From M1-B18 sp048264125 (GTDB lineage Bacteria; Bacillota; Clostridia; Peptostreptococcales; Natronincolaceae), in NCBI GenBank assembly GCA_048264125.1, contig JBLXDM010000001.1:310001-374000 (forward strand): a stretch of 64,000 bases of DNA, read 5' to 3'. Position 1 is the first letter of the stretch, and each line of letters starts with the position of its first letter. Both the position numbers and the translations under genes were made by a program. The notes below the pieces were generated by a model. The model was not told the origin of the DNA. It made no database searches and worked only from the letters and a program-made list of their open reading frames with translations. Positions 25,974 through 34,652 of the stretch are shown here, piece after piece.

Positions 25974-27371
25974 ATGGCGAAAATAAAAATTACTGAAACC
26001 GTACTACGGGATGCGCATCAGTCGTTAATTGCAACCCGTATGAAAATAGAAGAAATGCTTCCAATACTAGAAACCCTTGATGCAGTAGGTTATCATTCCT
26101 TAGAAGTATGGGGAGGAGCAACCTTTGACTCCTGCCTTCGCTTCTTAAATGAAGATCCTTGGGAACGGTTAAGGATCATTAGAAATCATGTAAAAAATAC
26201 TAAGTTGCAAATGCTTTTAAGGGGACAAAACTTATTAGGGTATAAGCACTATGCCGACGACGTTGTAACTGAATTTATTAAAAAGGCCATCGAAAATGGT
26301 ATAGATATCATGAGGATCTTTGATGCATTAAATGATTTAAGAAATATAGAAACAGCTCTAAAAGCAACAAAGGCTGTTGGAGGTCATGCTCAATTGGCAA
26401 TTTCCTATACCACTAGCCCAGTTCACAACACAGAATACTATCTTCAACTGGCAAAGAAAATGGAAGATATGGGGGCAGATTCGATTTGCATTAAAGACAT
26501 GGCAGGTATTTTAACCCCTTATAACGCCTACGAGTTGGTAAAAGGTCTAAAGGCCACAGTAAAAGTACCGATTCAGCTACACAGTCATTATACCAGTGGG
26601 CTAGCCTCTATGGCTAACTTAAAGGCTATTGAGGCAGGTGTCGATGTTGTTGATTGTGCCATTTCTCCAATGGCCTTAGGAACTTCTCAGCCTCCAACAG
26701 AGCCACTGGTGGCTGCCCTACAGAGAACAGAATATGATACAGGATATAATCTTGAAACATTAAATAAAATTGCAGAGTATTTTATACCCTTACGTGAAGA
26801 ATATCTAAAGAGTGGTCTTCTTAACCCTAAACTATTGGGGGTTGATATCAATACTTTAGTATACCAAGTACCAGGGGGGATGCTATCAAACTTAGTATCA
26901 CAACTGGAAATGCAAAAGGCATCAGATAAATATGAGGAAGTATTAAAGGAAGTACCAAGGGTAAGGGAAGAATTAGGATATCCTCCATTGGTTACCCCTT
27001 TAAGTCAAATGGTTGGTACTCAAGCGGTGTTTAATGTAATCCTTGGTGAGCGTTATAAAATGGTTCCAAAGGAAATTAAAGCCTATGTAAAGGGCGAGTA
27101 TGGTCAGCCAGTAGTGGAAGTTTCTAGAGAAATTCGCAAGAAAATTACTGGAGCTGAGGAGGCCATTACTGGTAGACCAGCAGATTTAATTCCACCACAA
27201 TTGGAGGGCTTCCGTAATGAAATGAAGGAGTTTTTAGAGCAAGAGGAGGATGTATTATCTTATGCTCTATTCCCACAGGTGGCTACTGAGTACTTTAAGT
27301 TCAGAAGGGCTAAGAAGTATAAGATTGAGAGTGCTTGTGTAGACATTATTGATAAAGTTCATATTGTATAG
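25974..27371 (+). CDS. oadA: Carboxyltransferase subunit: oxaloacetate decarboxylase alpha / pyruvate carboxylase B type
   Basis: Transfers CO2 between oxaloacetate/pyruvate and biotin. 465 residues. The TIM-barrel HMGL-like domain shows ETVLRDAHQSLIATRM, LEVWGGATFDSCLRFL, the lysine region CIKDMAGILTP and metal ligands LHSHYTSGLAS; the PYC_OADA domain follows (GVDINTLVYQVPGGMLSNL). The biotinyl (MKM) domain found at the end of ~590-residue OadA proteins is absent, so a separate biotin carrier is required. None is in the window, nor OadB or OadG. With the dehydratase it would complete dicarboxylate to oxaloacetate to pyruvate. Confidence 0.88.
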   Translation: MAKIKITETVLRDAHQSLIATRMKIEEMLPILETLDAVGYHSLEVWGGATFDSCLRFLNEDPWERLRIIRNHVKNTKLQMLLRGQNLLGYKHYADDVVTEFIKKAIENGIDIMRIFDALNDLRNIETALKATKAVGGHAQLAISYTTSPVHNTEYYLQLAKKMEDMGADSICIKDMAGILTPYNAYELVKGLKATVKVPIQLHSHYTSGLASMANLKAIEAGVDVVDCAISPMALGTSQPPTEPLVAALQRTEYDTGYNLETLNKIAEYFIPLREEYLKSGLLNPKLLGVDINTLVYQVPGGMLSNLVSQLEMQKASDKYEEVLKEVPRVREELGYPPLVTPLSQMVGTQAVFNVILGERYKMVPKEIKAYVKGEYGQPVVEVSREIRKKITGAEEAITGRPADLIPPQLEGFRNEMKEFLEQEEDVLSYALFPQVATEYFKFRRAKKYKIESACVDIIDKVHIV

Positions 27372-27440
27372 TTTATAGGGACATGTTCACTGCCTCCTGT
27401 CTTTAACTATTTTAAACAAATATTATTACCGACAACATCA

Positions 27441-27831
27441 TGGAACAGAAGAACTAGCCCACGTAGAGGTTATCACAATAATGATCTATCAATTAACCAA
27501 GGATGCAATAGCAGAAGACTTCAAGAAAGCAGGCATGGGAAGCTTTTATGCAATTCGTGATGGCGCATTATTCTATTCAGACTCAAATGGAGTCCCTTGG
27601 ACTGCAGCCTATATTCAAGCCACCTCAGACCCAATAACAGATCTCCACGAGGATATGGCAGCAGAGCAAAAGGCAAGAACCGTATACGAAAACCTAATCA
27701 AATTAAGTGATGATCCCGGTGTAATCGACACCTTAAGATTCCTCAGAGAAAGAGAAGTCGTACATTATCAAAGATTTGGTGAGGCATTAAGGATAGTTGA
27801 GGAGTATCAGCAGCAGAAGAAGGTTTACTAA
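27441..27831 (+). pseudogene. 5'-truncated second copy of cotJC
   Basis: From GGAACAGAAGAA onward the sequence repeats codons ~61-190 of the intact cotJC at 19394. It lacks the N-terminal third and its ribosome site. By my codon-by-codon reading about 15 of the 20 changed codons are silent, the pattern of a gene that diverged under selection before truncation. It lies at the far edge of the 7.4-kb block that begins after the intact copy. An internal ATG (27481) could open a 116-residue product, but it would lack the first metal ligand motif. Confidence 0.8.
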
Positions 27832-27843
27832 ATTTAAAACGGT

Positions 27844-27880
27844 AAAGGCTCGTTCCGTGGGGATGGGCCTTAATTTTTTT
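27844..27880 (+). terminator. Terminator after truncated cotJC
   Basis: AAGGCTCGTTCC pairs with GGGGATGGGCCTT, followed by AATTTTTTTT. It is a diverged copy of the hairpin after the intact cotJC, so the duplicated region includes the terminator. Confidence 0.65.
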
Positions 27881-28065
27881 TAAGAGCCCCGAAAAATAAG
27901 ACAGTAGATTATTTGGAACAAAAACCGGTAAAAAGACATCCTATTGGTGTATATAAAAAATATTAGAATTGGATAAATCATTTATTGGTTTTAAAGTATT
28001 AAAGGTCAGTATTTTATAAATCAACATAGATTTATAAAGATATTAATTAAAATAGGGGGGATATA

Positions 28066-29556
28066 ATGAGGTTTAAGTTAAAAAAGTTGATAGCATTTAC
28101 AGTAATTTTGTGTTTTCTAACACCGCTCTCCATCTCGTATGCAGAAGAAAACATTAAAGAAGTGGAAATTGATGAGCAATTGTGGTATCAAGCTATTACA
28201 AACGTTAAAGATGCTGAAAAAGAAAAAGCCCTTGCAGAGTGGGAGTTTTTGTCGCAGGAGGAAAAATATAATAAGTCGTATATGAATTATATCGAAATAT
28301 TGATGAATTATTATAATGAGGCTCTAATTCTGAAAAACAGCCTTTCTGAGCCCACTGGAGAAAGTATTTCTGGCAAGTGTTATACTCTTATGACTACAAT
28401 TAATACAACCCAAGTAGAGGCATCTAATCTCGCAACTGAAAGTAAATATGCCTACAGTAAAGAGTACCTGGTTAATAGTTTTAATAGTCTAAAAAAAATT
28501 GTTAATTACCTTGATACCTACGATCTATATGTGGCTACTAATGATACAAAATCAGCTGAAGAAGTAGCAGAGTATATTGAGGAAGAATCAAAGAAGTTTG
28601 TTGAAGCCTTTGGAAAAGCATACAATTATTATGCAATCACCAAGACAGGAGAAGTTATTACTAGCTCACTTAACCAAACAGAAGATACCTTCTATGATAG
28701 TATTAAGGCAAACTTTGATCTTATTAAAGCCGCTACTGAAATGTTAGAAGAGGCCCATAGAATTATTAAGGAAAAAGAAAATGGCGATGTGTTAATTAGA
28801 AAAGCAAAAGAAAATTATTCTAAAGTTAGCCTCCTAAATCTAAAGACAGTAGAAAATAAACAGTTAATAACAAAGGTTAATAATGCTGCTGAATTACTAA
28901 AAAAAGCCTCGAATGAATTAGAATACTATTCTATTGATATTATGACTGAAGGAAAGGGTAATGACAGCAAGTACATTTCAACATTAAAGGAATTAAAAAC
29001 GCAAGTGATTGACATAAACAATGAGATTATTGCTATTGGAGTTAAGGTAAATAGCATAGCTAATAATGTTTCAAATAAGATGGTTGAAATAGACAAAGAG
29101 GAGCTAAAGCAGGCTCAAGATAAGGGGTACTCTTCAGTAGAGGAATATAATGGTGCTTTAAAGAAACAAGAAGAACTCCAATATTTAGATAAGGTACTAA
29201 AGGAGTACGAAAGATTAACTGAAGAAAAAGAAAAATTACAAAAAGAATATGAAGAAATGCTTAAGGCAATCCACGAAAAATGGCTTAACGAAAGAATTGA
29301 TTTTAGTAAAGGGCAATATAATCAAAATCATAACAAAAATTTCTACATGGAAAAAGTAAAAGCAGATATAGGGAATTTATATTCACTTGATAATTACTTG
29401 GCAGCCTTAATATATAAATATCAGTCTGCTGCCTATGATGAAATGTGGAAAATTGCTAATACTTCAGGAGCTAACTTGAAATTATTACAGGATTTATATG
29501 ACGATTATCCAAATGATTTCATGACTATAGTACTGTTATATGAAGTACACCAATAA
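28066..29556 (+). CDS. Secreted coiled-coil protein of unknown function
   Basis: 496 residues. A signal peptide is clear: basic MRFKLKK, hydrophobic core to about residue 22, likely cut after SYA (residues 24-26). The remainder is Lys/Glu-rich and helical, with a strong coiled-coil stretch late (LKKQEELQYLDKVLKEYERL, then EEKEKLQKEYEEMLKAI). No catalytic motif or cell-wall anchor is seen. GGGGGG precedes ATG 28066 and a very strong terminator follows, so it is a single-gene unit. I do not recognise a family. Confidence 0.75.
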   Translation: MRFKLKKLIAFTVILCFLTPLSISYAEENIKEVEIDEQLWYQAITNVKDAEKEKALAEWEFLSQEEKYNKSYMNYIEILMNYYNEALILKNSLSEPTGESISGKCYTLMTTINTTQVEASNLATESKYAYSKEYLVNSFNSLKKIVNYLDTYDLYVATNDTKSAEEVAEYIEEESKKFVEAFGKAYNYYAITKTGEVITSSLNQTEDTFYDSIKANFDLIKAATEMLEEAHRIIKEKENGDVLIRKAKENYSKVSLLNLKTVENKQLITKVNNAAELLKKASNELEYYSIDIMTEGKGNDSKYISTLKELKTQVIDINNEIIAIGVKVNSIANNVSNKMVEIDKEELKQAQDKGYSSVEEYNGALKKQEELQYLDKVLKEYERLTEEKEKLQKEYEEMLKAIHEKWLNERIDFSKGQYNQNHNKNFYMEKVKADIGNLYSLDNYLAALIYKYQSAAYDEMWKIANTSGANLKLLQDLYDDYPNDFMTIVLLYEVHQ

Positions 29557-29567
29557 TTTAGATAAGA

Positions 29568-29606
29568 ACAACAGAGCAACCCCCTTAATGGGGGTTGCTC
29601 TGTTGT
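29568..29606. terminator. Very strong bidirectional hairpin
   Basis: Perfect 17-base stem: ACAACAGAGCAACCCCC (29568-29584), loop TTAAT, GGGGGTTGCTCTGTTGT (29590-29606). A T-rich tract follows shortly after. Confidence 0.8.
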
Positions 29607-29706
29607 GTACTGTATTTTTTATCGCTAACAGAAAAAGAGTATTGGAAGGCGGTAAACAAAAGTGCTTCCCGTCAAATTATTATTTGAAGATGACAAGACA
29701 ATAAAT

Positions 29707-29750
29707 GAAAATGATAATCATTGACACGTGATAAACTTTTATGCTATATT
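29707..29750 (+). promoter_or_regulatory. Fur-boxed promoter of the iron/heme operon
   Basis: GAAAATGATAATCATTGAC (29707-29725) matches the classic Fur consensus GATAATGATAATCATTATC at 16 of 19 positions. It overlaps the -35 TTGACA (29721-29726); after 18 bases comes TATATT (29745-29750), preceded by TG as an extended -10. Iron-bound Fur would block polymerase, so the operon should be expressed under iron limitation. Confidence 0.85.
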
Positions 29751-29809
29751 AATTAAGGATTTAAGAAATTATTTCCAAGAAAAGTCTTATTATATTTGGA
29801 GGATAGGAT

Positions 29810-30325
29810 ATGAATATTGGGATAGTTTATTCAAGCGTAACTGGCAATACTAAAAAACTAGCACTTGGCATTCATAAAATCTTAGGAGATGCTGAAATAA
29901 TGTCCATAGAAGAGGCAGATGACTTAAAAAGGTTTGATCTTCTAATTATAGGCTATTGGGTAAATAGAGGAACTGCTGATATGAAGACCCAGAAGCTAAT
30001 AGAGAGATTGACAGGGAAAAAAATAGCTGTCTTTGGAACCTCAGGGCTATATGGAGATTCAGATGGTGCATTAAGATACAAGGATCGAGTTAAAGAGCTG
30101 GTTCAAAGGGATAATACATATTTGGGCGGATTTATCTGCCAGGGGAAAATAGAAGAAAGTAGAACTGAGAAAAGAAGGCAAATACCTAAGGGTCAGTCCC
30201 ATTATCTTGATGAAGAAGGATATAAGCGTCATTTAGAATCTAGAAAACACCCTGATGAACAAGATTTATTAAATGTAGAGGGTTGGATTAAGAGCATTCT
30301 TGAGGAATTAGGGGTCATGGCGTAA
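29810..30325 (+). CDS. Flavodoxin family protein in Fur-regulated operon
   Basis: 171-residue flavodoxin-fold protein. The FMN phosphate loop is VYSSVTGNTKKLA (residues 6-18), with IIGYWVNRGTAD and VFGTSGLYGDS as the ring-contacting loops. First gene behind the Fur box; its stop overlaps the permease start by one base. Flavodoxins replace ferredoxin when iron is scarce, and here it may donate electrons to the radical SAM enzyme or release iron from the imported chelate. That partner role is inference from the operon. Confidence 0.85.
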   Translation: MNIGIVYSSVTGNTKKLALGIHKILGDAEIMSIEEADDLKRFDLLIIGYWVNRGTADMKTQKLIERLTGKKIAVFGTSGLYGDSDGALRYKDRVKELVQRDNTYLGGFICQGKIEESRTEKRRQIPKGQSHYLDEEGYKRHLESRKHPDEQDLLNVEGWIKSILEELGVMA

Positions 30326-31383
30326 TGATTAATATTGCAAAAAAGAAAAGCTTTTATGAAAAGCTTGAGAACAAGGCAAATGATATGACGGATATCAAGA
30401 AGCTGAAATTATTAATATTTTTAGGTGTGCTTTTAATTATTATTGCAATACTGAATATTGTTATGGGTGCAGCAAAAATTTCTGTGCCTGGTGTTGCGAG
30501 GTTATTGTTTGTAGATGATGGATCTGTCCAAAGGCAAATTATTTATAATGTTAGATTACCAAGAGCGATTATTGCAGGGTTAGTGGGGATATGCCTTTCA
30601 CTTTCAGGAGCTATATTGCAAGGTGTTATGAGAAATTCTCTTGCATCCCCAAGTATTATAGGGGTTACTTCTGGGGCCAGCTTTATGGGTTATGTGCTAC
30701 TGGTTATGGCGCCACAATATGCACGCTTCTTACCCATGGGTGCATTTTTGGGGGCACTTGCAACAACACTTATTATTTATACAATATCCTTTAAAGATGG
30801 AGCAAATCCCATGAGGTTAGTATTATCAGGTATCGCCATATCCTCTTTACTAGGAGCGGCTAGTGATTTGATTAGAATGTTTTATTCAAACAGACTTGAT
30901 GGAATTACAGGGTTTTTAATTGGAGGGCTTAATGGCCGTACATGGGTTGATTTAAAGCTTATGCTTCCTTATGCAATAGTGGGAATTTTAATAACGATCC
31001 TTATGCCAAGAAAGCTGAATGTATTAATGCTAGGTGATCAGGTTGCCATATCCTTAGGATTGAATACGGAAAAAACAAGGCTGTTTTTTATTGTGGTGTC
31101 CTCATTATTATCGGCTGCGGCTGTTAGTGTAGTAGGTATTATTGGTTTCGTTGGCATGATTGTTCCGCATATTGGTAGAATGCTTATTGGTTCTGATTAT
31201 AAATATCTTTTACCAGCTACAACAATTCTTGGAGCAACAGTATTATTAGCTTGTGACTTAATCGGCAGAACATTCTTCAGTCCAATTGAAATTCCAGTGG
31301 GTATTATTATGTCTGCACTGGGAGCTCCCTTCTTCTTATATTTATTGAGAACAAGAAAGGTGATGACTGGAAATGATGCTTAA
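30325..31383 (+). CDS. Iron chelate/heme ABC transporter permease (FecCD family)
   Basis: Integral membrane subunit of an iron-siderophore, heme or corrinoid importer. 352 residues, about nine to ten membrane segments. Family marks: RLPRAIIAGLVGICLSLSGA, QGVMRNSLASPSIIGVTSGA, and GIIGFVGMIVPHIGRMLIG with the ATPase-coupling EAA-like loop. Overlaps by one base with the flavodoxin gene and by 11 with the ATPase gene, so it is tightly coupled. Confidence 0.93.
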   Translation: MINIAKKKSFYEKLENKANDMTDIKKLKLLIFLGVLLIIIAILNIVMGAAKISVPGVARLLFVDDGSVQRQIIYNVRLPRAIIAGLVGICLSLSGAILQGVMRNSLASPSIIGVTSGASFMGYVLLVMAPQYARFLPMGAFLGALATTLIIYTISFKDGANPMRLVLSGIAISSLLGAASDLIRMFYSNRLDGITGFLIGGLNGRTWVDLKLMLPYAIVGILITILMPRKLNVLMLGDQVAISLGLNTEKTRLFFIVVSSLLSAAAVSVVGIIGFVGMIVPHIGRMLIGSDYKYLLPATTILGATVLLACDLIGRTFFSPIEIPVGIIMSALGAPFFLYLLRTRKVMTGNDA

Positions 31384-32155
31384 ATTGGAGAATTTAACAT
31401 TAGGATATGATGGACATATTATTGTAAATGATTTAAGTCTTGATATACCTCCAAATAAAATAACTACATTTATAGGAGCCAACGGCTGTGGTAAAAGCAC
31501 GATTTTAAATTCTATTTCTAGATTTTTAAAACCAGTTAATGGTCGTGTCCTATTAGAAGGAAAAGACATTAGAAATATGAAATCCACTGATGTTGCTAAG
31601 CACATAGCTGTTTTACCGCAGATGCGAAAGGTCCCAGGAGATATAAATGTTCATACCTTAGTTGCTTATGGCAGATATCCTTATTTGAGGTTTGGTAGAA
31701 GGCTAGGGGTTGAAGATTATAAGGTTATTGACTGGGCTATGGATAAAACAGGAGTTAAAGGCTTACAGCATAGACGTGTAAGTACATTGTCGGGAGGAGA
31801 GCAGCAAAGAGCATGGATTGCTATGACAGTTGCTCAACAAACCGAAATACTTATATTAGACGAGCCTACGACATATCTTGATATTGCATATCAAATAGAG
31901 GTTTTAGAGCTTGTGAGGGAGCTTAATGAAAAGCTTAATCTTACTATTATTATGGTTTTGCATGACATCAATCTTGCTGCAAGATATTCTCATAAGATTG
32001 TTGCTCTAAAGAATGGTGAAATTCATAAATTTGCTAATACTGAAGAAGCAATTACCAAAGGGCTTTTGGGAAAAGTATTCAATATTGATGCCAGGTTATA
32101 TAAAGATGAAGTAAATGACTGTGTTTACTTTATCCCACAAAGAGTTAAAAAGTGA
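31373..32155 (+). CDS. Iron chelate/heme ABC transporter ATP-binding protein
   Basis: Energises the FecCD-type importer. 260 residues: Walker A GANGCGKST (about 34-42), Q-loop VLPQMRKVPGD, signature LSGGEQQRAWIAM, Walker B ILILDEPTTYLD and switch His in VLHDINLAARY. The YLDIAYQIEVLELV stretch is typical of FepC/FhuC-like ATPases. Two ATGs are adjacent (31373, 31376). Confidence 0.94.
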   Translation: MMLKLENLTLGYDGHIIVNDLSLDIPPNKITTFIGANGCGKSTILNSISRFLKPVNGRVLLEGKDIRNMKSTDVAKHIAVLPQMRKVPGDINVHTLVAYGRYPYLRFGRRLGVEDYKVIDWAMDKTGVKGLQHRRVSTLSGGEQQRAWIAMTVAQQTEILILDEPTTYLDIAYQIEVLELVRELNEKLNLTIIMVLHDINLAARYSHKIVALKNGEIHKFANTEEAITKGLLGKVFNIDARLYKDEVNDCVYFIPQRVKK

Positions 32156-32168
32156 GAGGAGAAGGATT

Positions 32169-33179
32169 ATGAAAAAGATTAGCTTGTTTTTAGTGGTTAT
32201 GTTAATTGTGGGTTTATTGGCGGGTTGCCAGCCAACGGATAGTGCAGCTAACAATGGTGAAATTGAAGAGATTGCTTCTGACGCCTATGATTTTCAAGCA
32301 TTGGCTAAAGAAGTAGAGGTTGGTGATAATGAAGTAACTTTTATAGATTATGCAGGAGACACAGTTTCAGTAACAAAAAATCCACAAAGAGTTATCGGGT
32401 TAGTTAACTCATTTGTAGAGCTTTGGTATCTTAGCGGTGGTGAGATCATTGGAAGGATTGATTCAACTACAAATCTTCCTGAAGAAGCCGTTGATGCAGA
32501 AATTGTAGGTACGATGACTGAGCTTAATGTAGAAAAAATAATTGAATTACAACCAGATTTAGTTATCTTAAGAACATCTAAGCAACAAGATATTGTGAAT
32601 ATACTAAAGGAGAATAATATTGAGTACATATCTACTGAATATGATTCCTTTGAAGATTACTTAAAATTAGTGAAGATTTTTTCTGAGCTAAATGGGAAAC
32701 CAGAGCTTTATGATACATTGGGATTAGAGGTTAAGAAAAATATTGATGAAATTATTGCTAAAGTCCCTGAGGGAGCTGAACCAACTGCCCTTTTAATGTT
32801 TGCTACAACTAGTAGTGTCAAGGCTTACTTGAGTAATACAGCAAATGGACAAATGCTGGAGCAATTAGGTGTTAAAAATATTGGAGAAGGCTTCGGAGAG
32901 GCTGCATCGGGAGCAACATCGTTGGAATTCAGTATGGAAAAGCTTTTAGAAATAGATCCAGATTTTATATTTGTTCAGTCTATGGGAAATATTGATAAGG
33001 TTAAGGAATATATGACAGCGCAAATTGAAAGCAATCCAGCATGGAGCTCATTATCTGCTGTTAAGAATGAAAAGTATATTTTCTTAGATACTTCATTATT
33101 TCACTATAAACCTAATGATGAATATGCAAGAGCATATGAAGAATTAGCCAAAATACTATACCCGGAGCTGTTTAAGTAA
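32169..33179 (+). CDS. Iron chelate/heme ABC transporter substrate-binding lipoprotein
   Basis: Extracellular receptor of the importer, 336 residues from ATG 32169 (GAGGAGAAGGA upstream). Signal ends in lipobox VGLLAGC with Cys20. The mature part is the FecB/TroA-like fold: VTKNPQRVIGLVNSFVELWY, ELQPDLVILRTSKQQDIVNI, LEIDPDFIFVQSMGNIDKVK and a C-terminal YARAYEELAKILYPELFK. The ligand class (siderophore, heme, corrinoid) cannot be read off; the Fur box and radical SAM neighbour favour heme or a siderophore. Confidence 0.92.
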   Translation: MKKISLFLVVMLIVGLLAGCQPTDSAANNGEIEEIASDAYDFQALAKEVEVGDNEVTFIDYAGDTVSVTKNPQRVIGLVNSFVELWYLSGGEIIGRIDSTTNLPEEAVDAEIVGTMTELNVEKIIELQPDLVILRTSKQQDIVNILKENNIEYISTEYDSFEDYLKLVKIFSELNGKPELYDTLGLEVKKNIDEIIAKVPEGAEPTALLMFATTSSVKAYLSNTANGQMLEQLGVKNIGEGFGEAASGATSLEFSMEKLLEIDPDFIFVQSMGNIDKVKEYMTAQIESNPAWSSLSAVKNEKYIFLDTSLFHYKPNDEYARAYEELAKILYPELFK

Positions 33180-33181
33180 AA

Positions 33182-34438
33182 ATGTATCAAGAAAGATATA
33201 AATCACATCATGATGCAAATAGAGTATTGAAGCAGGCCTTCTCATCGAAAGAAAGCGCCTATGAATACTTAAAGGAAACCTTGAATCAAGAAGCTAATAA
33301 TAGAAGAGTGCTCTACTTACATGTTCCATATTGTAAAAAAATATGTAGCTTCTGCCCCTTTAGCAAATTCTCCAAAGTTCCTACTAGCGGATATGATGAC
33401 TATTTGATTAGTGATATGAATAGAATTATTAACTATACCTATATTAAGGATAAATCCTTTGAAGCTATCAACTTTGGAGGTGGTACGCCCACAGCCCTTT
33501 CTCCAAAACAATTTGATAGAATTTTAAAGCACATCAATAACAGCTTTCTGCTTGAAGCAGATGCTGAAATAAGTGTTGAAAGCTCAATAACGGAGCTAAC
33601 AGATGAAATGCTGGAGGTATTGGTTAGTAATAATGTAAACAGACTGAGCATAGGCGTACAAACCTTTAACGATAACGGTAGAAAATTACTCAACAGAAGA
33701 GGCAGTGGAGAATTTGCATATAATAGATTGAAAAAAATAAGAAAAGCCATACCTAATACCAATATCGATTTAATTTATAATTATCCTGGAGAGGATGAAA
33801 ATGTGCTGAAGGAAGATATCGAAGTAATACGGAGTCTTGATTTGGCAGGAATAAGCTTTTATTCGCTTATGATTCATGAAAAAACGCCACTTGCAAAAAG
33901 TATTACAGAGCTGGAATTAAAGCAAATGAATGACCTAACAAGGGAAAAAAGATTTTTTAATGAAATAATAAATGGATTGAAACAGGATGGCTATGAGATG
34001 TTTGAATTGACGAAGCTAATAAACAATAAAAGAGACCGCTATAGGTATATAGAAGTAAAGCATGATAATGGCGATTGTATTCCCATAGGAGTAAAAGCTG
34101 GTGGTAGCATCGGTAGATATCTTCATTTTAACCCAGAGGATCGTGAGGATTTTGATGAAGCTATTCGTATATCAAATAGAGGTAGAATGGTTACAAATGA
34201 TTATTTTAAAATAAATAGGATAATCAATGAGCTTCAGCATGGTCTTATTTCCTACAAAACCTTGGAAAGCGTAGATGAAATTCATAGAAACCAGTCATTC
34301 CTACATTTGCTAGATGAATTAGAAAAGGATGGTTTAATAATTAAAGAAAAGGATACTATTAGATTTACTAATGAGGGGTACTTTTTTGGCAATAATATAA
34401 TCCATGATATTGCTAAAACATTTATAAACAATATCTAA
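33182..34438 (+). CDS. Radical SAM protein of the HemW/HutW (coproporphyrinogen III oxidase-like) family
   Basis: 418 residues. The radical SAM cluster motif is C51-KKI-C55-SF-C58 within LHVPYCKKICSFC, then INFGGGTPTALSPKQ, SVESSITELTDEMLEVL, NRLSIGVQTFND and DLIYNYPGEDENVL, all shared with HemW/HutW proteins. HutW/ChuW enzymes open heme anaerobically to release iron, while HemW is a heme chaperone. Position two bases after a Fur-controlled iron/heme binding-protein gene, with a flavodoxin in the same operon, favours a heme-processing role. The rest of the chu/hut set is absent, so this is an inference. Confidence 0.8.
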   Translation: MYQERYKSHHDANRVLKQAFSSKESAYEYLKETLNQEANNRRVLYLHVPYCKKICSFCPFSKFSKVPTSGYDDYLISDMNRIINYTYIKDKSFEAINFGGGTPTALSPKQFDRILKHINNSFLLEADAEISVESSITELTDEMLEVLVSNNVNRLSIGVQTFNDNGRKLLNRRGSGEFAYNRLKKIRKAIPNTNIDLIYNYPGEDENVLKEDIEVIRSLDLAGISFYSLMIHEKTPLAKSITELELKQMNDLTREKRFFNEIINGLKQDGYEMFELTKLINNKRDRYRYIEVKHDNGDCIPIGVKAGGSIGRYLHFNPEDREDFDEAIRISNRGRMVTNDYFKINRIINELQHGLISYKTLESVDEIHRNQSFLHLLDELEKDGLIIKEKDTIRFTNEGYFFGNNIIHDIAKTFINNI

Positions 34439-34470
34439 AATATTCGAAAATATATCACACCCCCCTTACC

Positions 34471-34502
34471 AAACGACTCCCTAATTTCTAGGGGGTCGTT
34501 TT
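34471..34502 (+). terminator. Terminator of the iron/heme operon
   Basis: AAACGACTCCCTA pairs with TAGGGGGTCGTTT around a short loop, followed by T residues. Confidence 0.75.
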
Positions 34503-34572
34503 AGGCTACTTCAGAAGTTCCCTAGCCCCGACGCAAGCTTTATATGGAGCAATGTCGGTGGGGATAATTGTA

Positions 34573-34636
34573 TTGACAATTTGTATACAAATGTATACCA
34601 TATTTTTAGGAGACATAGATATACAATTGTATACAA
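34573..34636 (+). promoter_or_regulatory. Promoter with paired TTGTATACAA operators for the exporter operon
   Basis: TTGACA (34573-34578), 17 bases, TACCAT (34596-34601). The perfect 14-base palindrome ATTTGTATACAAAT (34579-34592) fills the spacer; a second TTGTATACAA (34627-34636), overlapping the palindrome ATACAATTGTAT (34621-34632), lies just before the ribosome site. The core fits the T-x-GTA-TAC-x-A pattern of FadR-type GntR regulators. No GntR gene is in the window, so the repressor acts from elsewhere. Confidence 0.65.
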
Positions 34637-34652
34637 ATAGGGAGATGGTAGA

